A DNA stretch of 64,000 bases from Xenopus tropicalis (Eukaryota; Chordata; Amphibia; Anura; Pipidae), in assembly GCF_000004195.4 (NCBI RefSeq), contig NC_030677.2, forward strand, positions 63,184,222-63,248,221, given 5' to 3'. Under the pieces are notes generated by a model. It saw only the letters and a list, made by a program, of their open reading frames with translations, searched no databases and was not told the DNA's origin. Position numbers and translations under genes: made by a program. Below, in pieces: positions 36,225-47,216 of the stretch (position 1 is its first letter; each line of letters starts with the position of its first letter).

Positions 36225-36690
36225 CCCTTGCATAGTTTAAACACTCCTCTAGCCTCTTAGCCATTCTCTCCCCTAGCACAGCGGACCCACTTCCATTGAG
36301 GTGCAATCCGTTATGGCTATATAGATTGTACCCCAAAGAAAAGTCATCCCAGTGCTCTAGAAACCCTTTCTAGCCATGCATTTAGCTCCCTAAGCGGCCA
36401 CTGTTTCCCTAAACTTGCACGTGGCACCGGCAAAACTTTTGAAAAAATAACATTGGAGGACCTTTCCTTAATCTCGGGCCAAGATCCCTGAACTCACCCT
36501 TTAAGGTCCTCCACCTACCATTAATTTTGTCACTGGTACCAATATATGCCAAGACAGTTGGGTCCTGCCCAGCCCCACCCAATAATTTGTCAACACGATC
36601 AAATACATGCCGAACCCTGGCACCAGGAAGACAACAAACTGTTCGGTTATTGCTATCCGGATGTCAGAAGAGTTATAGTCTATTAAGCTT
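36225..36690 (-). pseudogene. LINE ORF1 esterase-like segment
   Basis: The minus-strand translation gives NRTVCCLPGARVRHVFD, then VDKLLGGAGQDP, then a block aligning with the HVGTND motif of SGNH hydrolases (here YIGTSD, with the usual Asn changed to Ser). Further on, after frame breaks, comes NGLHLNGSGSAVLGERM, which aligns with the DGLHLN motif carrying the catalytic Asp/His pair (here Asn in place of Asp). Esterase-like domains of this kind occur in ORF1 of CR1-clade LINEs. The changes and frame breaks make it a non-functional relic. Confidence 0.65.
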
Positions 36691-36739
36691 AGTAGATATA
36701 TAAAAACCATTGTGAAATAAATTTGTTGTTGATTAGTAT

Positions 36740-37085
36740 TGAGCAAAATTGTCCAGTTTTGTGTGATTGTGAAAAAATTCACAAAATGGTGATTTTTTTT
36801 TTTCCTATGCCAAATGCATTGGAGTCAATAAGCATTTTTTCTTTTGAAAATGCACTGGAGTAAATGGGTGGTTTTTTTTTGCACCAAATGCAAAAGAGTC
36901 AATGGCGCAGAACGCATTGGAGTTAATGGTTTTTTTGGGGGGGGGGGCAAATGCATTGGAGTCATAGTGCAAAATGCAGTAGAACCAATAGCATTTTTCC
37001 TTACGTTTTTCTCCCACCCAAAATGTGCAATTTTTTTTTCAGACAAACAAAATGCACACCAAAATTCTAGTGCAGATTTATGAAA
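36740..37085 (+). repeat. Short tandem block, GCATTGGAGTCAAT units
   Basis: Five or six diverged units with AAATGCATTGGAGTCAAT-type words separated by poly-T/poly-G runs, including a run of 10 Gs near 36.94 kb. These are the complement of the 29.5-kb block. The overlapping frames on both strands (70-93 codons) arise from the repeat. Confidence 0.5.
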
Positions 37086-37089
37086 ACTT

Positions 37090-37807
37090 TTGCCTTTTTT
37101 GCAAAAAGTTGTACCATGCTAAAAAATGTGCTCATTCCAAGTGTTCATTTTTTTAAATAAAGAGATGGTCGATTTGATTATGAGTTGGTAGATTTCCTTT
37201 CATTGTTCTACAGTTGTTTTTTAAAATAAAATTGAATCTTTTTAACTCTAACAATGTATAACAGACATTAACATTAAACATATACTGTATATAAATAAAA
37301 GGATTTAATTAACATTATGCTATTTATAGTTTTCAATAAGATATCATCAATACCTATTTCACGTCCTATTGATACAACGTACCAACACTGCTTCATAATA
37401 TTCAGATCTACTTCTTTCTACATAATGCAATGACTACCCTGAGTACAATTCAACTCTGTTTGACCCTTTTAAAATAGGATTTATAATTTAGCTTTAGCAT
37501 TTTGATTTTTGGGCACATTACATGTAAGTGCCAGAATTGGACAGTGTAAACAGAAGGTTTTAGATACTAGAAGCTGTCTTTGTAGTTAGGTAACCAGTTC
37601 CCTAGTAACCTCATGCTTTCATACATCGCATGGAGACTTTTTCATTGTTTTAAATATCAGAGATCAGCTCTCAGTTGCCCTATAGCTGTAACTGAGGCAC
37701 AAATCCCATGACCCATGGGCATCTTTATGGCTGAATGATTTTGCTACTGCAACAGCTGCAGAACCTGTTACAGAGCCTATTTGCTTAGGATTGTACATTT
37801 TTCCATA
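37090..37807. other. Intergenic, nothing recognised
   Basis: No element ends or domains recognised. Confidence 0.4.
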
Positions 37808-37815
37808 ATATAAGG

Positions 37816-38176
37816 CAGGGATCCTCAAACTATGGCCCGTGGGTCCCCCAAGGTAATTTATCTGGCCCCCCGCTACATCCTGACCCCTGGCTACTACCTG
37901 TCTGCCTCATGGCGGTGAAGTGACGCAAGGACATAGTTGGGAGTAGGGAGTTGGAGGATACAGGAGCAGGCCATAGTTTGAGGACACAGCAGGAACCAGA
38001 CAGCGGGAGTGGGTCGTAGTTTGAGGATGCAGCATGGAGCTGGAGTGGGCCATAGTTTGAGGACACATCGGGGAGCGCCCAGGGGCAGGACCATAGTTTA
38101 AGGACTATAGTCCGGCCCCCCAACAGTCTGAGGGACCATGAACTGGCCCCCTGTTTAAAAAGTTTGAGAACAACTG
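37816..38176 (+). mobile_element. hAT-like element, CAGGGATCCTCAAAC ends
   Basis: 361 bp from CAGGGATCCTCAAACTATGG to AAAAAGTTTGAGAACAACTG, flanked by ATATAAGG (37,808-37,815) and ATATAGGG (38,177-38,184), which match at seven of eight bases. Inside, CATAGTTTGAGGA-type words recur about five times. CAGGG(A/G)T..TCAAAC ends are typical of hAT/Charlie elements. There is no transposase; the 97-codon minus frame is a by-product. Confidence 0.8.
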
Positions 38177-38184
38177 ATATAGGG

Positions 38185-39600
38185 TGTCACAATTGTGTCT
38201 TCAGCTGCTTTACTCAGTGAATGAGAACAGGTATCAGCCAATTAGAAAGAAGAAAACCTTACACAAAAATATTTATAAGCTTTGTATAATTGCACTGAAA
38301 TTTGTCAGTACAAAACTTTACAATAAAAAATAGTTGTGCTTGCTTGTTAGAAGTAGATCTTTATTAAATGTAAAAGTATCTCAGTTTTGTTTGATCCTGA
38401 AGGTTACATTTAAAACAGAAGCTGTGTAAATTACATTTTTGAGATGTTGTTTGATTTACATACAGCAGAATGTAACTGGTACTTTCAGACACAATATCTT
38501 CTAATCAGCATGAAATAGACTTGAAGCTGAAAGAACTTAACACATTGAAGAATTCAATCTAATTGAGAAGATTTTGCCTGTCATCTGAAGTACATAGCAT
38601 TTATAATTTATCACAGCAACTGCTGTGGCAAATTATAGGTTATTAAAGATATATCTTTCAAACTAATATTTACATATTCTTGTGACACCTCTGTTAAAGT
38701 GAAAATTGAAAAAAAGAAAAGGAAAAAGTCCTACATAAATAGGTATTACGTTATTCTGAACTGTAAATAAGTAAAAATAAGGAAACTTTCTCTTGCTTAA
38801 ACAGATGGATTCCCCCTGCCCCAAGGCACATACATACCCATTCTAATAATAACTATGTCTCATATGTATCACGTTTAAAATATTACAGACTTAAGTGTCA
38901 AAGTTGTGGTTCTGCAAATCTCAGAAACTAAAACCCACATATGGTTACAGCTTTCAGCTGCTAAGGAATTCTGTAGTACACAGCAGATGGTGGGTCATTG
39001 CTTTTCTACCCGTGCTATAGACGTTAAGCACTATAATATTGACAAATACAGGATGTAGCACAGCACTAGACTGCTGTGTAGTTTTATGGTGAAATCTAAA
39101 GACATTTATAAAATGACTTTTGCTTTTGGTATTCACCAACCGGGATTCATTCTGGTCTTGGGAAGGTGGGAAATTAAGTATTTAAAAAACAAAAATCCAA
39201 AAGAAAGGCACAAATAGTAAACATTGGAAATGTAAGGAACATCCACTGGAAAGCCAAGATTGGTGTTAAAGGAATGATCTGATCAGTGTATTTATTAGAT
39301 GCTCTATGGTGCATTAATCTACAGACAAAAGGATGTTTCACCTGTTCAATTCAATGCAGTTTAAATTCCACCACATTTTATGGTGACTAAATCATCATTT
39401 AATGATACAGCTTCAGACAGGTATTCAGATTGTTGCTCCACACACAAGAAACAATTTATATAATTGCCCACTGTCAAATAATGCCCATGCTGAATAGATA
39501 CTTCTAGTTATGTGTTTGAATAAATACTATCAGAAGTGTTTGCCTGCAGACAGTGTAGATACTTTAAGGAACCACATAACATGCTATTATATACAGTCAG
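38185..39600. other. Intergenic, apparently single-copy
   Basis: No recognisable transposon ends in about 1.4 kb. The part at 38.38-38.70 kb is rich in TAAT/ATTA words and free of repeat features, so it is the best place in this window to look for a conserved non-coding element; conservation cannot be judged from one sequence. Confidence 0.35.
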
Positions 39601-40116
39601 GGTGCTTACCCCATTTATTGTGACCACCTGAGCTTCCAGTTTGCAGACAGTCCCCCTGCAAATGTTCATCTTCAAGCTTCAGACCCTCCAAGTGAAATTT
39701 TGGGGGAACACATTTACCCCAAAGTCTGTACACTTGAATCCCTATCTGGGGGTAGGACAACCAGGACTCTAATCCTTCTACTTTCCTTGTAGGAGCACAG
39801 GGCTGATACTAGGGGTAGGCAGAAGAGGCACCTGCCTAAGGCACAATGATTGGGGGGTTCCAGGCAGGAACCTCTCCTGCCTACCCCTAGTCTGTGCTCC
39901 CTTGTCATTACTCCTGCCGCTCCTGCAGCTTGGCCCACCCCTGTAGGAACATAAGGCTACTAACTAAAAACCCTGAACATCTCTATCTCTTACTCCTAGA
40001 GCAAGCTATAACAGAATATCAATACAATTAATACTCTGCCCAGGTGGAGTCCAAGAAAAAAGAGAGTAATCTCTATCAGCTTCTCCCTTTTATATCACAG
40101 ACCTTAGAAGGAGGGG
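39601..40116. repeat. Unassigned repeat-like segment with inverted words
   Basis: ACTAGGGGTAGGCAGAAGAGG and CCTCTCCTGCCTACCCCTAGT are imperfect complements about 80 bp apart. The stretch is less AT-rich than its surroundings. It may be an unknown repeat or part of an LTR; I cannot place it. Confidence 0.35.
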
Positions 40117-40124
40117 GTCACACA

Positions 40125-40614
40125 TAGAGATGTAGCGAACTGTTCGCCGGCGAACTAATTCGCGCGGGTGTTCGCGTTCGCGCAAATTCGCGGACTTTTG
40201 CCGATGTTCGCCACTTTGGGTTCGCTGCGGTTTTTTTTGGCGCCGCGTTTTTTCGCCTTGGTTTTCCGCCGCGTTTTTTCGCTTCGTTTTATCGCCTAAG
40301 CATATACATAGGAATAGCTTGCGTTTTTTTTTTGGCATTATTTTTTGTCGTTTTTTTTGGCGTTTTTTTTACAAAGTATTTTTCAGAGAAGTTTTTGCCC
40401 TTGATCCCCCTCCTGCATGCCACTGTCCAGGTCGTGGCACCCTTTAAACAACTTTAAAATCAGTTTTCTGGCCAGAAATGGCTTTTCTAGGTTTTAAAGT
40501 TCGCCTTCCCATTGAAGTCTATGGGGTTCGCAAAGTTCGCGAATATTCGCGAGTTTTGGCGAAAGTCCGCGAACGGGTTCGCGAACATTTTCGGCGATGT
40601 TCGCTACATCACTA
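40125..40614 (+). mobile_element. hAT-like MITE, GATGTAGCGAAC family, copy 2
   Basis: 490 bp from TAGAGATGTAGCGAACTGTT to GTTCGCTACATCACTA, with 8-bp flanks GTCACACA (40,117-40,124) and GTCACACT (40,615-40,622), seven of eight matching. It is highly similar to the 19.7-kb copy. It retains a block with GATCCCCCTCCTGCATGCCA and GGTCGTGGCACCC that copy 1 has lost. Confidence 0.85.
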
Positions 40615-40622
40615 GTCACACT

Positions 40623-41380
40623 GCTACGGACAAATTACATCTCAAAAGACCCTTTCCTTGGGCTGACTTCACCTCATAACAAGATGCTAATTATACTAGT
40701 ATTTGCATCCTTGGCAGAGTGAAGATAAATTATTTAGTCTGGGAGGCTTATCAATAACTAGGCCATCTATTAGCTTGTCTTTACATGTCACATTTCCTGT
40801 TTGTAGCGTATTTATTACAGTCTGATATGGACCCAGTGGACCCTTAACATTTATATAATGTAACATTCTTGAGCCAGAAGAAGAGATGTAATACTATCAT
40901 CTCAAAAGCTTGCAATGTTCACTTAGTTACTTTTAATAGCTAACACGGTACAACACTTTAATAATCAGGAAACAGTTTTCCCTTCCCAATTTTAATTTAG
41001 GACCCAACTTAGTTGTCTATAACCTTTAGAGGACTTCCTGCAAACATAAAGGGTAACTTCTCTAGAGGTCTAGGAAACCTTTTTTATTTGTGAAAAATTA
41101 GTGGTCCAAATGTTGATCTAAATAAAGGCTAGAGTGCAACAGCTCCCCAATGTAAATGAAGGATATTCCAATAAATACAAAACGCTAGACCTGGAAATTG
41201 TAAATCTCCTCACGTTATAAGATTTGCAGTGTCTGCATGTTAGCATGTTAGAGTGTCTTGTCTCTAACAACACTGCAAAATTATGAGAAACAAAATCATA
41301 GATACTCACCTATTTAAAATTGAACCCCACTGTAGAGTTTGCATAGTGTTAAAAAAGTGTAGAAGGTTCTACTCACAATC
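40623..41380. other. Intergenic, nothing recognised
   Basis: No element ends or coding domains recognised. Confidence 0.4.
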
Positions 41381-41381
41381 A

Positions 41382-41427
41382 TGTATTGTACAGCGCTGCG
41401 GAATATGTTGGCACTTTATAAATAAAT

Positions 41428-41469
<42 letters not shown>
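41382..41469 (+). mobile_element. L2-type LINE tail with (AAT)n microsatellite
   Basis: TTGTACAGCGCTGCGGAATATGTTGG...TTTATAAATAAATG is the highly conserved 3' terminus of vertebrate L2-type LINEs and their SINE partners. It is followed by about 13 AAT repeats (41,430-41,469). The microsatellite grew from the element's own tail. Confidence 0.8.
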
Positions 41470-41470
<1 letters not shown>

Positions 41471-42390
41471 GGGAAGGAGGAGTGACCTGTGTGACAGCTG
41501 AGGTCATATCAGTGTATTTACAGCCATTTTGCATCTACTTCTAGCCCTGCCGCATTGCATGTCCTACCTGAGGTCAGATACAGATACAGACAGACAGCAA
41601 ATGATGAATCAGTCTTTCACCCATTGCTCTAACAATATCTAGCAGCAATTAATTTTTCACCCTAATTAAGTTTCAAGCTAGGGTTTTAGGTGTATGTCGG
41701 AAAACAAAGGCTATTCTCCCCAATTATCATACATAACTCAGTTACTTTCATTCTCTATTTTTGTGTGTCTATAGAATGAAATATTGATGTGATTAAACAC
41801 ATAATTAGCATAGATTATCTTGTTAAAACTGTGATTTAGTGGCACTTTCTAGCAAATGGGGTGATGTGTGAAAGCTATAGTTAATGATTCAAACAATGTT
41901 CCTATGGCAACAAAGATGGAATTGTGATATCATTATTAAAGCATATTACTTTACAGCCAAGTTAGTGCCACAATATGCAAATTAACTAACGATCAGTCCA
42001 CCTAATCAGCAATTTTATTTACAATGAGTGTAGGATAATCTAACCCAGTTTCAACTGTAAATAGATCATCTATTTGTATCATTTGGTAGTATATAAATGA
42101 AAGTAATATGTTCTCATTTTGGAAACTGTCGATCCATGCGTTGATAATGTAATTAAGGATCATTTATCTTGATGAAACTGTGATATACGGGTAACTCTTA
42201 TGAAAATGTATTTTTAATCTGAGCTTCATCTCATAGAAATAAGAAAAAGTTTAAATGTAATTTATATGGGGCCCCCAAGAACACAATCATACAGTGCCAA
42301 AATTTTGGCCACACCCTGTGTGTGTGCAATATAAACAGCTGATGTTACTCTAAAATAAGCAGTTCATAGAGCTTCAGTAATTTAAAACCC
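41470..42390. other. Intergenic, with a loose internal similarity
   Basis: TAATTAGCATAGATTATCTTGTTAAAACTGTGAT near 41.80 kb and TAATTAAGGATCATTTATCTTGATGAAACTGTGAT near 42.15 kb align imperfectly, about 350 bp apart. No transposon ends seen. This could be an old duplication. Confidence 0.35.
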
Positions 42391-42391
42391 A

Positions 42392-42460
42392 CTCATTGTA
42401 CAGCGCTGCGGAATATGTTGGCGCTTTATAAATAAATGTTAATAATAATAATAATGAGTA
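42392..42460 (+). mobile_element. L2-type LINE tail, second copy
   Basis: CATTGTACAGCGCTGCGGAATATGTTGGCGC...TAAATAAATG followed by a short AAT run, nearly the same as the 41.38-kb copy 1 kb away. Confidence 0.75.
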
Positions 42461-42465
42461 GTGAT

Positions 42466-42760
42466 GAGCGAATTTTTTTTCGCCAGGCATGGATTCACAA
42501 CAAATTTCCACATTTCACCACTGGCGAATTGTTTAGAAAAATGTGCCGAGAAAATGTTTGTTTTTTTTTCGCGTGGAATTTTATTTGTCACACGTCGCAT
42601 TGGGCATGGTTGCATCAAATTGTGCACGGTCGCGTAAAAAAAGGCTTTGTCGCGTCAAAAAAGTGCGGACGACAAAAAATGTGCAATATATTTCGCTGCG
42701 TGCTATATTATGCAAAATGCATTTTAATGCATGCGAAATGACTTTGATGAATCAGTAATT
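42466..42760 (+). mobile_element. GTGATGAGCGAAT MITE, right end decayed
   Basis: Begins AGTAGTGATGAGCGAATTTTTTT and carries many TCGCGT/GTCGC words, typical of the GTGATGAGCGAAT family of short frog hAT-like elements. It follows directly after the LINE tail. No matching right end found, so the border is approximate. Overlapping frames on both strands (62-101 codons) are not genes. Confidence 0.5.
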
Positions 42761-42829
42761 ATTTATTGTGTGCTTTTTAACACAAAAAAGCATGCGATAA
42801 GCGTTATCGCTGACTATTGAGTACCCTTA

Positions 42830-43145
42830 CACATAGTGGCGCCTTCACCACTTCCTCGTCTTCCAAGTGAGGTTTTAGTCGTATAGGGTTTAAATGCGCA
42901 TATGCACGTACTTCATTTCCACCATTGCGAAGTGGAAGTGCAGGTACGCTCGGCACCTGGCTCCAGTATAAATATGCGGTTGGGGATTATGTTCCGGTTC
43001 TTGCTCCTGAGGAAGCGTGTCAGTAAACACACAAAACGTGTTGCATTTAATTGAAGGCCCTCAATGCACACGAAATTACACATGAATTCTGGGAAAAAAT
43101 GGTGCTTTGTGGGGAAATATGGAAATGCATCTGAAATGCATTACT
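42830..43145 (+). repeat. Dispersed repeat with CTCCTGAGGAAGCGTG word
   Basis: A segment with CCAGTATAAATATGCGG, then CTTGCTCCTGAGGAAGCGTG and AAACACACAAAACGTGTTGC. The 'gaggaag ... aaacgtgtt' arrangement resembles the CGTTTCGG/TTCAGG repeats elsewhere, in opposite orientation. Class unknown. Confidence 0.4.
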
Positions 43146-43603
43146 GCTTACTGGGTAAGTCAATGCCCTTCAGTCCCCTTGCCTCGACCTTGCTCTAGCA
43201 AGTTTCTGACTTTTTCAGTTCCTACTCAAGTTTGTTCCACTAGTCCTATTGTTTTTTATTAATTCAAGAGTGGAAAAAAACAAAGCTTTCCATTAGCTGT
43301 AATGAAGCTGGAAGGAGTGGCGGACCTTCAAGAAACCTAAAACCAATGCATCATGTTTGACAGGCATACATTTTATAGCCATGTTTTGCCTAAGGCTGCA
43401 CTAGATTAAAACAGCACTCCACAGGGTGCCACTGAAAAATAAGCTGTATCTTTAGTTAATATTGGAAATTTGTCCCTTAAAGTTATCAAGGACAGCGTGT
43501 TGCTGGCTCTGATACATTGCCACCTGAAGCAAGACTGAAATGCCACTAGCATGGAATCAGAGGTGCAAAAGGTCAATAACACATGAAGAGTAAAGGTTAA
43601 GGG

Positions 43604-43708
43604 TAGCGATGAGAGAACCTGTCCTGTTTTGGCAGCAACTTTTTTTCCAAACAACTTTTTTTTTGGTGGCCATTGGAATTTATGAGCATTTTTTAACGCT
43701 CATCACTA
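43604..43708 (+). mobile_element. 105-bp hAT-like mini-MITE
   Basis: From TAGCGATGAGAGAACCTGTC to AACGCTCATCACTA, only 105 bp, flanked by GTTAAGGG (43,596-43,603) and GTTAAGAG (43,709-43,716), seven of eight matching. This is the shortest element in the window with both ends and target duplication, and belongs to the GTGATGAGCGAA end-type. Confidence 0.7.
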
Positions 43709-43716
43709 GTTAAGAG

Positions 43717-44305
43717 ATATAGGTAGGGAGAAGACCTGGGTTTAAGAATCTAAGCATTAGAGTACATGGGTCACTAGTTTGCAGTGAAGCTATAAATATA
43801 ACATTTTAATACTGATGTTGGTTTACACACCATAGTAAATATACCCCCAAGTGTTATATCGACCCTGCATTTTTAAACTAAATAATGACAGAAAGCAGAC
43901 AACAAACCAAATTTCTCTACTGACCCACTTGTCAGCATACAATTTCAAAGGCAAATATAACACAAGTAATGCCTTACTGTACTCTCTTGCTATATTTGTT
44001 TAGTAATGTTTTGTAATCACTGTTTTCCATTTGCAGTGCATTTGGCTATTTAATTATAACCATAAATTGTACTAATATATCCATTAGGAGCTTACTAATT
44101 GATGGCACATCATATGTCTGATGTGGCAGTACTAATTGGCTTAATTAAATTTTACTTTTTATTAGAATCAACATATTAGATACTATAAATATATATCCAA
44201 AGAATGAAGAATTAAAGATGGACTCTTGCCAATTAGGAAATAATCTTCAAAAGTATATAATAATAAAATAAGTAGTTCAATGTGACATTAACATATCTGA
44301 TGTAA
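43717..44305. other. Intergenic, nothing recognised
   Basis: AT-rich with no recognised element. Confidence 0.4.
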
Positions 44306-44527
44306 TACAGGTATGGGATCTATTATCCAGAATTCTGGGGAACTGGGGTTTCTGGATAAGAAAAGGGTGAAGTGTTTTTTTGTCATTTGGATCACCATAC
44401 TTTAAATCTACAAAACAAAAACATTTAAACATAAAGAAAACCCAACAGAATTGTTTTGACTGATGGCCTTCCTATATTTAGGAGTTTTTTGGATAACAGG
44501 TTTCCCAATAACGGATCTCATACCTTT
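44306..44527 (-). mobile_element. TACAGG-family MITE, internally shortened
   Basis: 222 bp with TACAGGTATGGGATCTATTA at one end and AATAACGGATCTCATACCTTTA at the other. The middle (CTCTGTAATAATAAAACAG block) is missing, so this is a deletion derivative. GGGTTTCTGGATAAG and CATTTAAACATAAA show minus orientation. Confidence 0.75.
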
Positions 44528-44733
44528 AATGTATGTTCTCTAATGTAGTCCACAGAAGTTTTCTCCTGGGGAAGACAGCAGTACACTTTTGAATACACCC
44601 AATACTCCCACAATTCAACTGCTCACAGCCAGTTTTATATCAAGTATTAGGTTGCTCTCAGGTCTGCAGCTCCTGATATACTCAGACAGTATAAATGAAA
44701 GCCCAAATACATCCCTTGCTCCAGTTCTTAGAT

Positions 44734-45241
44734 TTAAAGGACAATGAAAGGTTAATATAAATGAAAAGTAAGTCTAAAGGCATTCTTTTTAAGTACTTAC
44801 TGCATATCTAAATTCCCAGATCCCTGCTTGCTTCTCTGAGATATGGTGCTGGCAGCCTACAGCAGTGTGAAGACTACAGTGACATCATTGAAATCTCTCT
44901 CCCCTTCCTGTATGTGCCAGCGGCAGCCTTCCTATTCTCTGAGCATGTGTGTAACTTGATCCTGTCTCCTATTCTGAGCTACACATGCCCACCAGCCAAT
45001 CAGAAGCGGATCTGGCAGAGGGGAGGTGGGGAGGGAATGAAACACATGTGCAGTATGAAGCAAGGAGGGAAAGGAAGGGAGAATACCTTTTTAGAGATGG
45101 CTGCCTGTTCTAGAAAATGTGAAGTAAGTGTGACTGAGTAAATATTTGATTAGGTGAGCCAAAAGTGTGGCGTTTTTACTAAACAATAGGAGGACTATTG
45201 GGCAGTATGCTTTTTACATTTTGACTTGCATTCTCCTTTAA
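44734..45241 (+). mobile_element. T2-type MITE (TTAA-flanked)
   Basis: 508 bp from TTTAAAGGACAATGAAAGG to GACTTGCATTCTCCTTTAAGG, with TTAA at both edges. Inner words such as GTACTTACTGCATATCTAAATTCCC and AGCCAATCAGAAGC are consistent with a T2-like frog MITE. The 75-codon open frame at 44,914-45,141 lies wholly inside and is not a gene. Confidence 0.75.
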
Positions 45242-45592
45242 GGTCAATCAGATTGCCAAATCTGTACTCTGTTAAGTTTACATTTTACAAGCCCAGAAAC
45301 TAATTTATAACTTGAGCATTATTTTCATTATCTTCAGACAGGCACTTCATAAAAGCATGATTGGTGATTAGCTTGAATTTATGACCCCTATTCTGCATAA
45401 GTAAGCCTTCATCTTAAGTATACAATGGGTTCTCTTTCTCATTAACCTTTTGTGAAAGGCCAGTTCCAAGACCCATATCTGAAAATGTGGCAAAAGCTCT
45501 TTTAGGTTTGGACTTTTTTAAAGACACTTTCCTTTGGTAAGATCTGTTAAAAGGGTAGCAATGAAGGCCCAAATCTGCACCAACAACCTAAT
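45242..45592. other. Intergenic, nothing recognised
   Basis: Flanking DNA of the chromovirus insertion; no features seen. Confidence 0.4.
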
Positions 45593-45597
45593 ATGCC

Positions 45598-46214
45598 TGT
45601 AAGGAGCACCGGGAGACCGGCGCGCATTCCTACCTTCAAGCGCGCCGGTCCCCGGTCTCCTCCGGTACAGCGCGCTCCTGCGCGCACCTCTCTTCGGCGC
45701 GTCCCGACGTGCAATGGCAAAGGGCGCGCGCGCGCATGCGCAGTAACTTTAGGTCCTCTCGGCGCTGCGCGATGACGTCAGTGGACGCGCTGACGTCATC
45801 TTGGCGCCAAATTCAAACTTAAAAAGCGGTTCCTTGCTTGTTTTCATTGCCCAAGCTGGTCCTGTATTCCTGGTGCCTTGCTAAGCTGTCTTTGTCTGAT
45901 TATCTGGTTTTTGACTCCCTGCCTGACTTTTGACTACGCTCCTTGCTGCCTGCCACCGACCTTTGCCTGACTCTCGACTTTGATCCTTGCCGCCTGCCAC
46001 CGACCCTTGCCTGACCACGACTCCGATTTCGTCTCAACCCTTGGTACCGTGTTTGAATAACCTTGGCCGTAAGTAGGATCCCTGCCTCTCCCGCCGCAGA
46101 AAGTCCGGGGCCCCAAAAGGGCGTCGGTAAACACCGGGGTCGGCAGGGCTCTCCTGCTTGCCTAAGGGGTTATTCCGGGCAGTTACTGGGCTCCTAAGTA
46201 TACAGACTGTAACA
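45598..46214 (+). repeat. 5' LTR of the chromovirus
   Basis: 617 bp, starting TGTAAGGAGCACCGGGAGAC and ending ATACAGACTGTAACA, with the TG...CA ends usual for LTRs. It carries two palindromic CRE/ATF sites TGACGTCA (45,773-45,780 and 45,791-45,798), an NRF-1-like GCGCATGCGC (45,732-45,741) and a TATA-like TTAAAAAG (45,819-45,826). Transcription would be expected about 25-30 bp further on, near 45,849. The (CG)n run at 45,724-45,734 is five CG longer than in the 3' LTR. I saw no canonical AATAAA signal. Confidence 0.95.
45732..45826 (+). promoter_or_regulatory. Chromovirus U3 promoter block
   Basis: In order: NRF-1-like GCGCATGCGC, two TGACGTCA palindromes 10 bp apart, a GGCGCC box and TTAAAAAG about 23 bp before GCCCAAGCT. 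CRE-like sites bind CREB/ATF proteins and NRF-1 sites are common in housekeeping and germline promoters, so constitutive or germline expression is plausible. All site assignments are by consensus match only. Confidence 0.55.
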
Positions 46215-46230
46215 GTTAGCTTGGGCCTAC
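46215..46230 (+). promoter_or_regulatory. Primer-binding region, probable self-priming site
   Basis: The 16 bp between the LTR and the gag ATG contain AGCTTGGGC (46,218-46,226). This is the exact reverse complement of GCCCAAGCT at 45,849-45,857, where the transcript is predicted to start. Elements of the Tf1/sushi group prime reverse transcription with the folded-back 5' end of their own mRNA rather than with a tRNA. I see no convincing tRNA 3'-end complement directly after the LTR. Confidence 0.6.
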
Positions 46231-47190
46231 ATGGAGCCCTCTCATGCTGCCCCTACTGGTTCCCTGGAGAATGTCCTGGAAGCACTCCTCAAGCGCTTGG
46301 AATTTCAAGAGGCTCAGCAGGCTCATCTCTCCCAGTCTCTTCAACACTTCGCCACCCGTCTGGATTCCCTCCAAGGGGCGCAAGGTGGTGCTGCTTCGCC
46401 TCCACAGGTTCCTGTCTCAGTCGCACCTTCGGCTGTGGTACAGCACTCCGAGCCTAAGATTCCTGCTCCTATGCGCTACGCAGGGGATCCTGAGGTTTGC
46501 CGTGGCTTTTTGAACCAGTGCCTCATTCAATTTGAACTGTCTCCCGCCAGGTTCCCCTCTGAGAAATCCAAGGTGGCATATATCATTGCATTGCTCCAGG
46601 GTAAAGCACTGGCCTGGGCATCACCTCTGTGGGAACGAGACGACCCTTTAGTCCACAACTCCTCGGCTTTTATTGCTACATTTCGTGAGATTTTCGATGC
46701 CCCTGGCCGAAAGATCAATGCCTCTACCCGCCTTCTAAAGATAACCCAGGGCTCTTTGTCTGCTGCAGAATATGCCATTGACTTCCGTACCTTGGCGGCC
46801 GAAGTTGCTTGGAACAATGATGCCCTGGTCGCGGCCTTCTGGCAAGGTTTGAATGAAGGCATTAAAGACGAATTGGCCGCTAGAGATTTGCCCACACAGT
46901 TTGAGCAGTTGGTGTCTCTCGTCATTCGCATTGACTCCAGGATTAAGGAGAGACAGTCCCAGAAGTCTCGGGTCCGCAGACCACCAGTTTCTTCAGTGCT
47001 GCTTCCCGAATCTTCATCTACCCCAAGTCTTCTGGCTGAGGAGCCCATGCAACTAGGGGCCACTTGTTTGTCTCCGGAGGAGAGAACCCGAAGAAGATCT
47101 GCCGGACTCTGCTTCTATTGCGGTCAAAGTGGTCATCTACTCAAAGCCTGTCCCGTAAAGCCACAACGTCAGGGAAACGCACCCGCCTAG
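46231..47190 (+). CDS. gag: Chromovirus Gag
   Basis: A 319-codon frame beginning ATGGAGCCC, 16 bp after the 5' LTR. Residues about 15-45 are a Leu/Gln/Glu-rich coiled-coil-like stretch. Residues about 75-240 form the retrotransposon Gag (capsid) domain with the typical RYAGDPEVCRGFLNQC opening and FRTLAAEVAWNNDAL. A single CX2CX4HX4C zinc knuckle (CFYCGQSGHLLKAC) near residue 294-307 binds the RNA. Gag forms the particle in which the RNA is copied. Vertebrate sushi-type Gags gave rise to the PEG10/RTL host genes, and this one is of that general type. The frame is intact and overlaps pol, which lies in the -1 frame. Confidence 0.95.
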   Translation: MEPSHAAPTGSLENVLEALLKRLEFQEAQQAHLSQSLQHFATRLDSLQGAQGGAASPPQVPVSVAPSAVVQHSEPKIPAPMRYAGDPEVCRGFLNQCLIQFELSPARFPSEKSKVAYIIALLQGKALAWASPLWERDDPLVHNSSAFIATFREIFDAPGRKINASTRLLKITQGSLSAAEYAIDFRTLAAEVAWNNDALVAAFWQGLNEGIKDELAARDLPTQFEQLVSLVIRIDSRIKERQSQKSRVRRPPVSSVLLPESSSTPSLLAEEPMQLGATCLSPEERTRRRSAGLCFYCGQSGHLLKACPVKPQRQGNAPA

Positions 47191-47216
47191 GTTCAAGTGG
47201 GGAGTCTTCCCTAGGC
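47172..47216 (+). promoter_or_regulatory. Gag-Pol -1 frameshift signal
   Basis: The heptamer GGGAAAC (47,172-47,178) is read in the gag frame as G-GGA-AAC, the X-XXY-YYZ form of slip sites. Six bases on, GCCTAGG (47,185-47,191) can pair with CCTAGGC (47,210-47,216), giving a 7-bp stem with an 18-nt loop that begins at the gag stop codon. Pol lies in exactly the -1 frame, and slip site, spacer and stem all fit standard -1 frameshifting. Confidence 0.75.

Larger units (their letters stand above)
34982..36690 (-). pseudogene. CR1-like LINE remnant, internally deleted
   Basis: On the minus strand, 36,690 to 34,982, three parts of a CR1-like non-LTR retrotransposon lie in the right order. First is an SGNH-esterase-like segment (36.69-36.23 kb), then an APE-type endonuclease (about 36.0-35.39 kb), then the very end of reverse transcriptase and the 3' tail. 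Almost the whole reverse-transcriptase domain is missing between about 35.25 and 35.22 kb, so this copy has an internal deletion. The tail end GTTACATAGTTAAATAGGG resembles the repeated ending of this frog family. Stops and frameshifts break all parts. Confidence 0.7.
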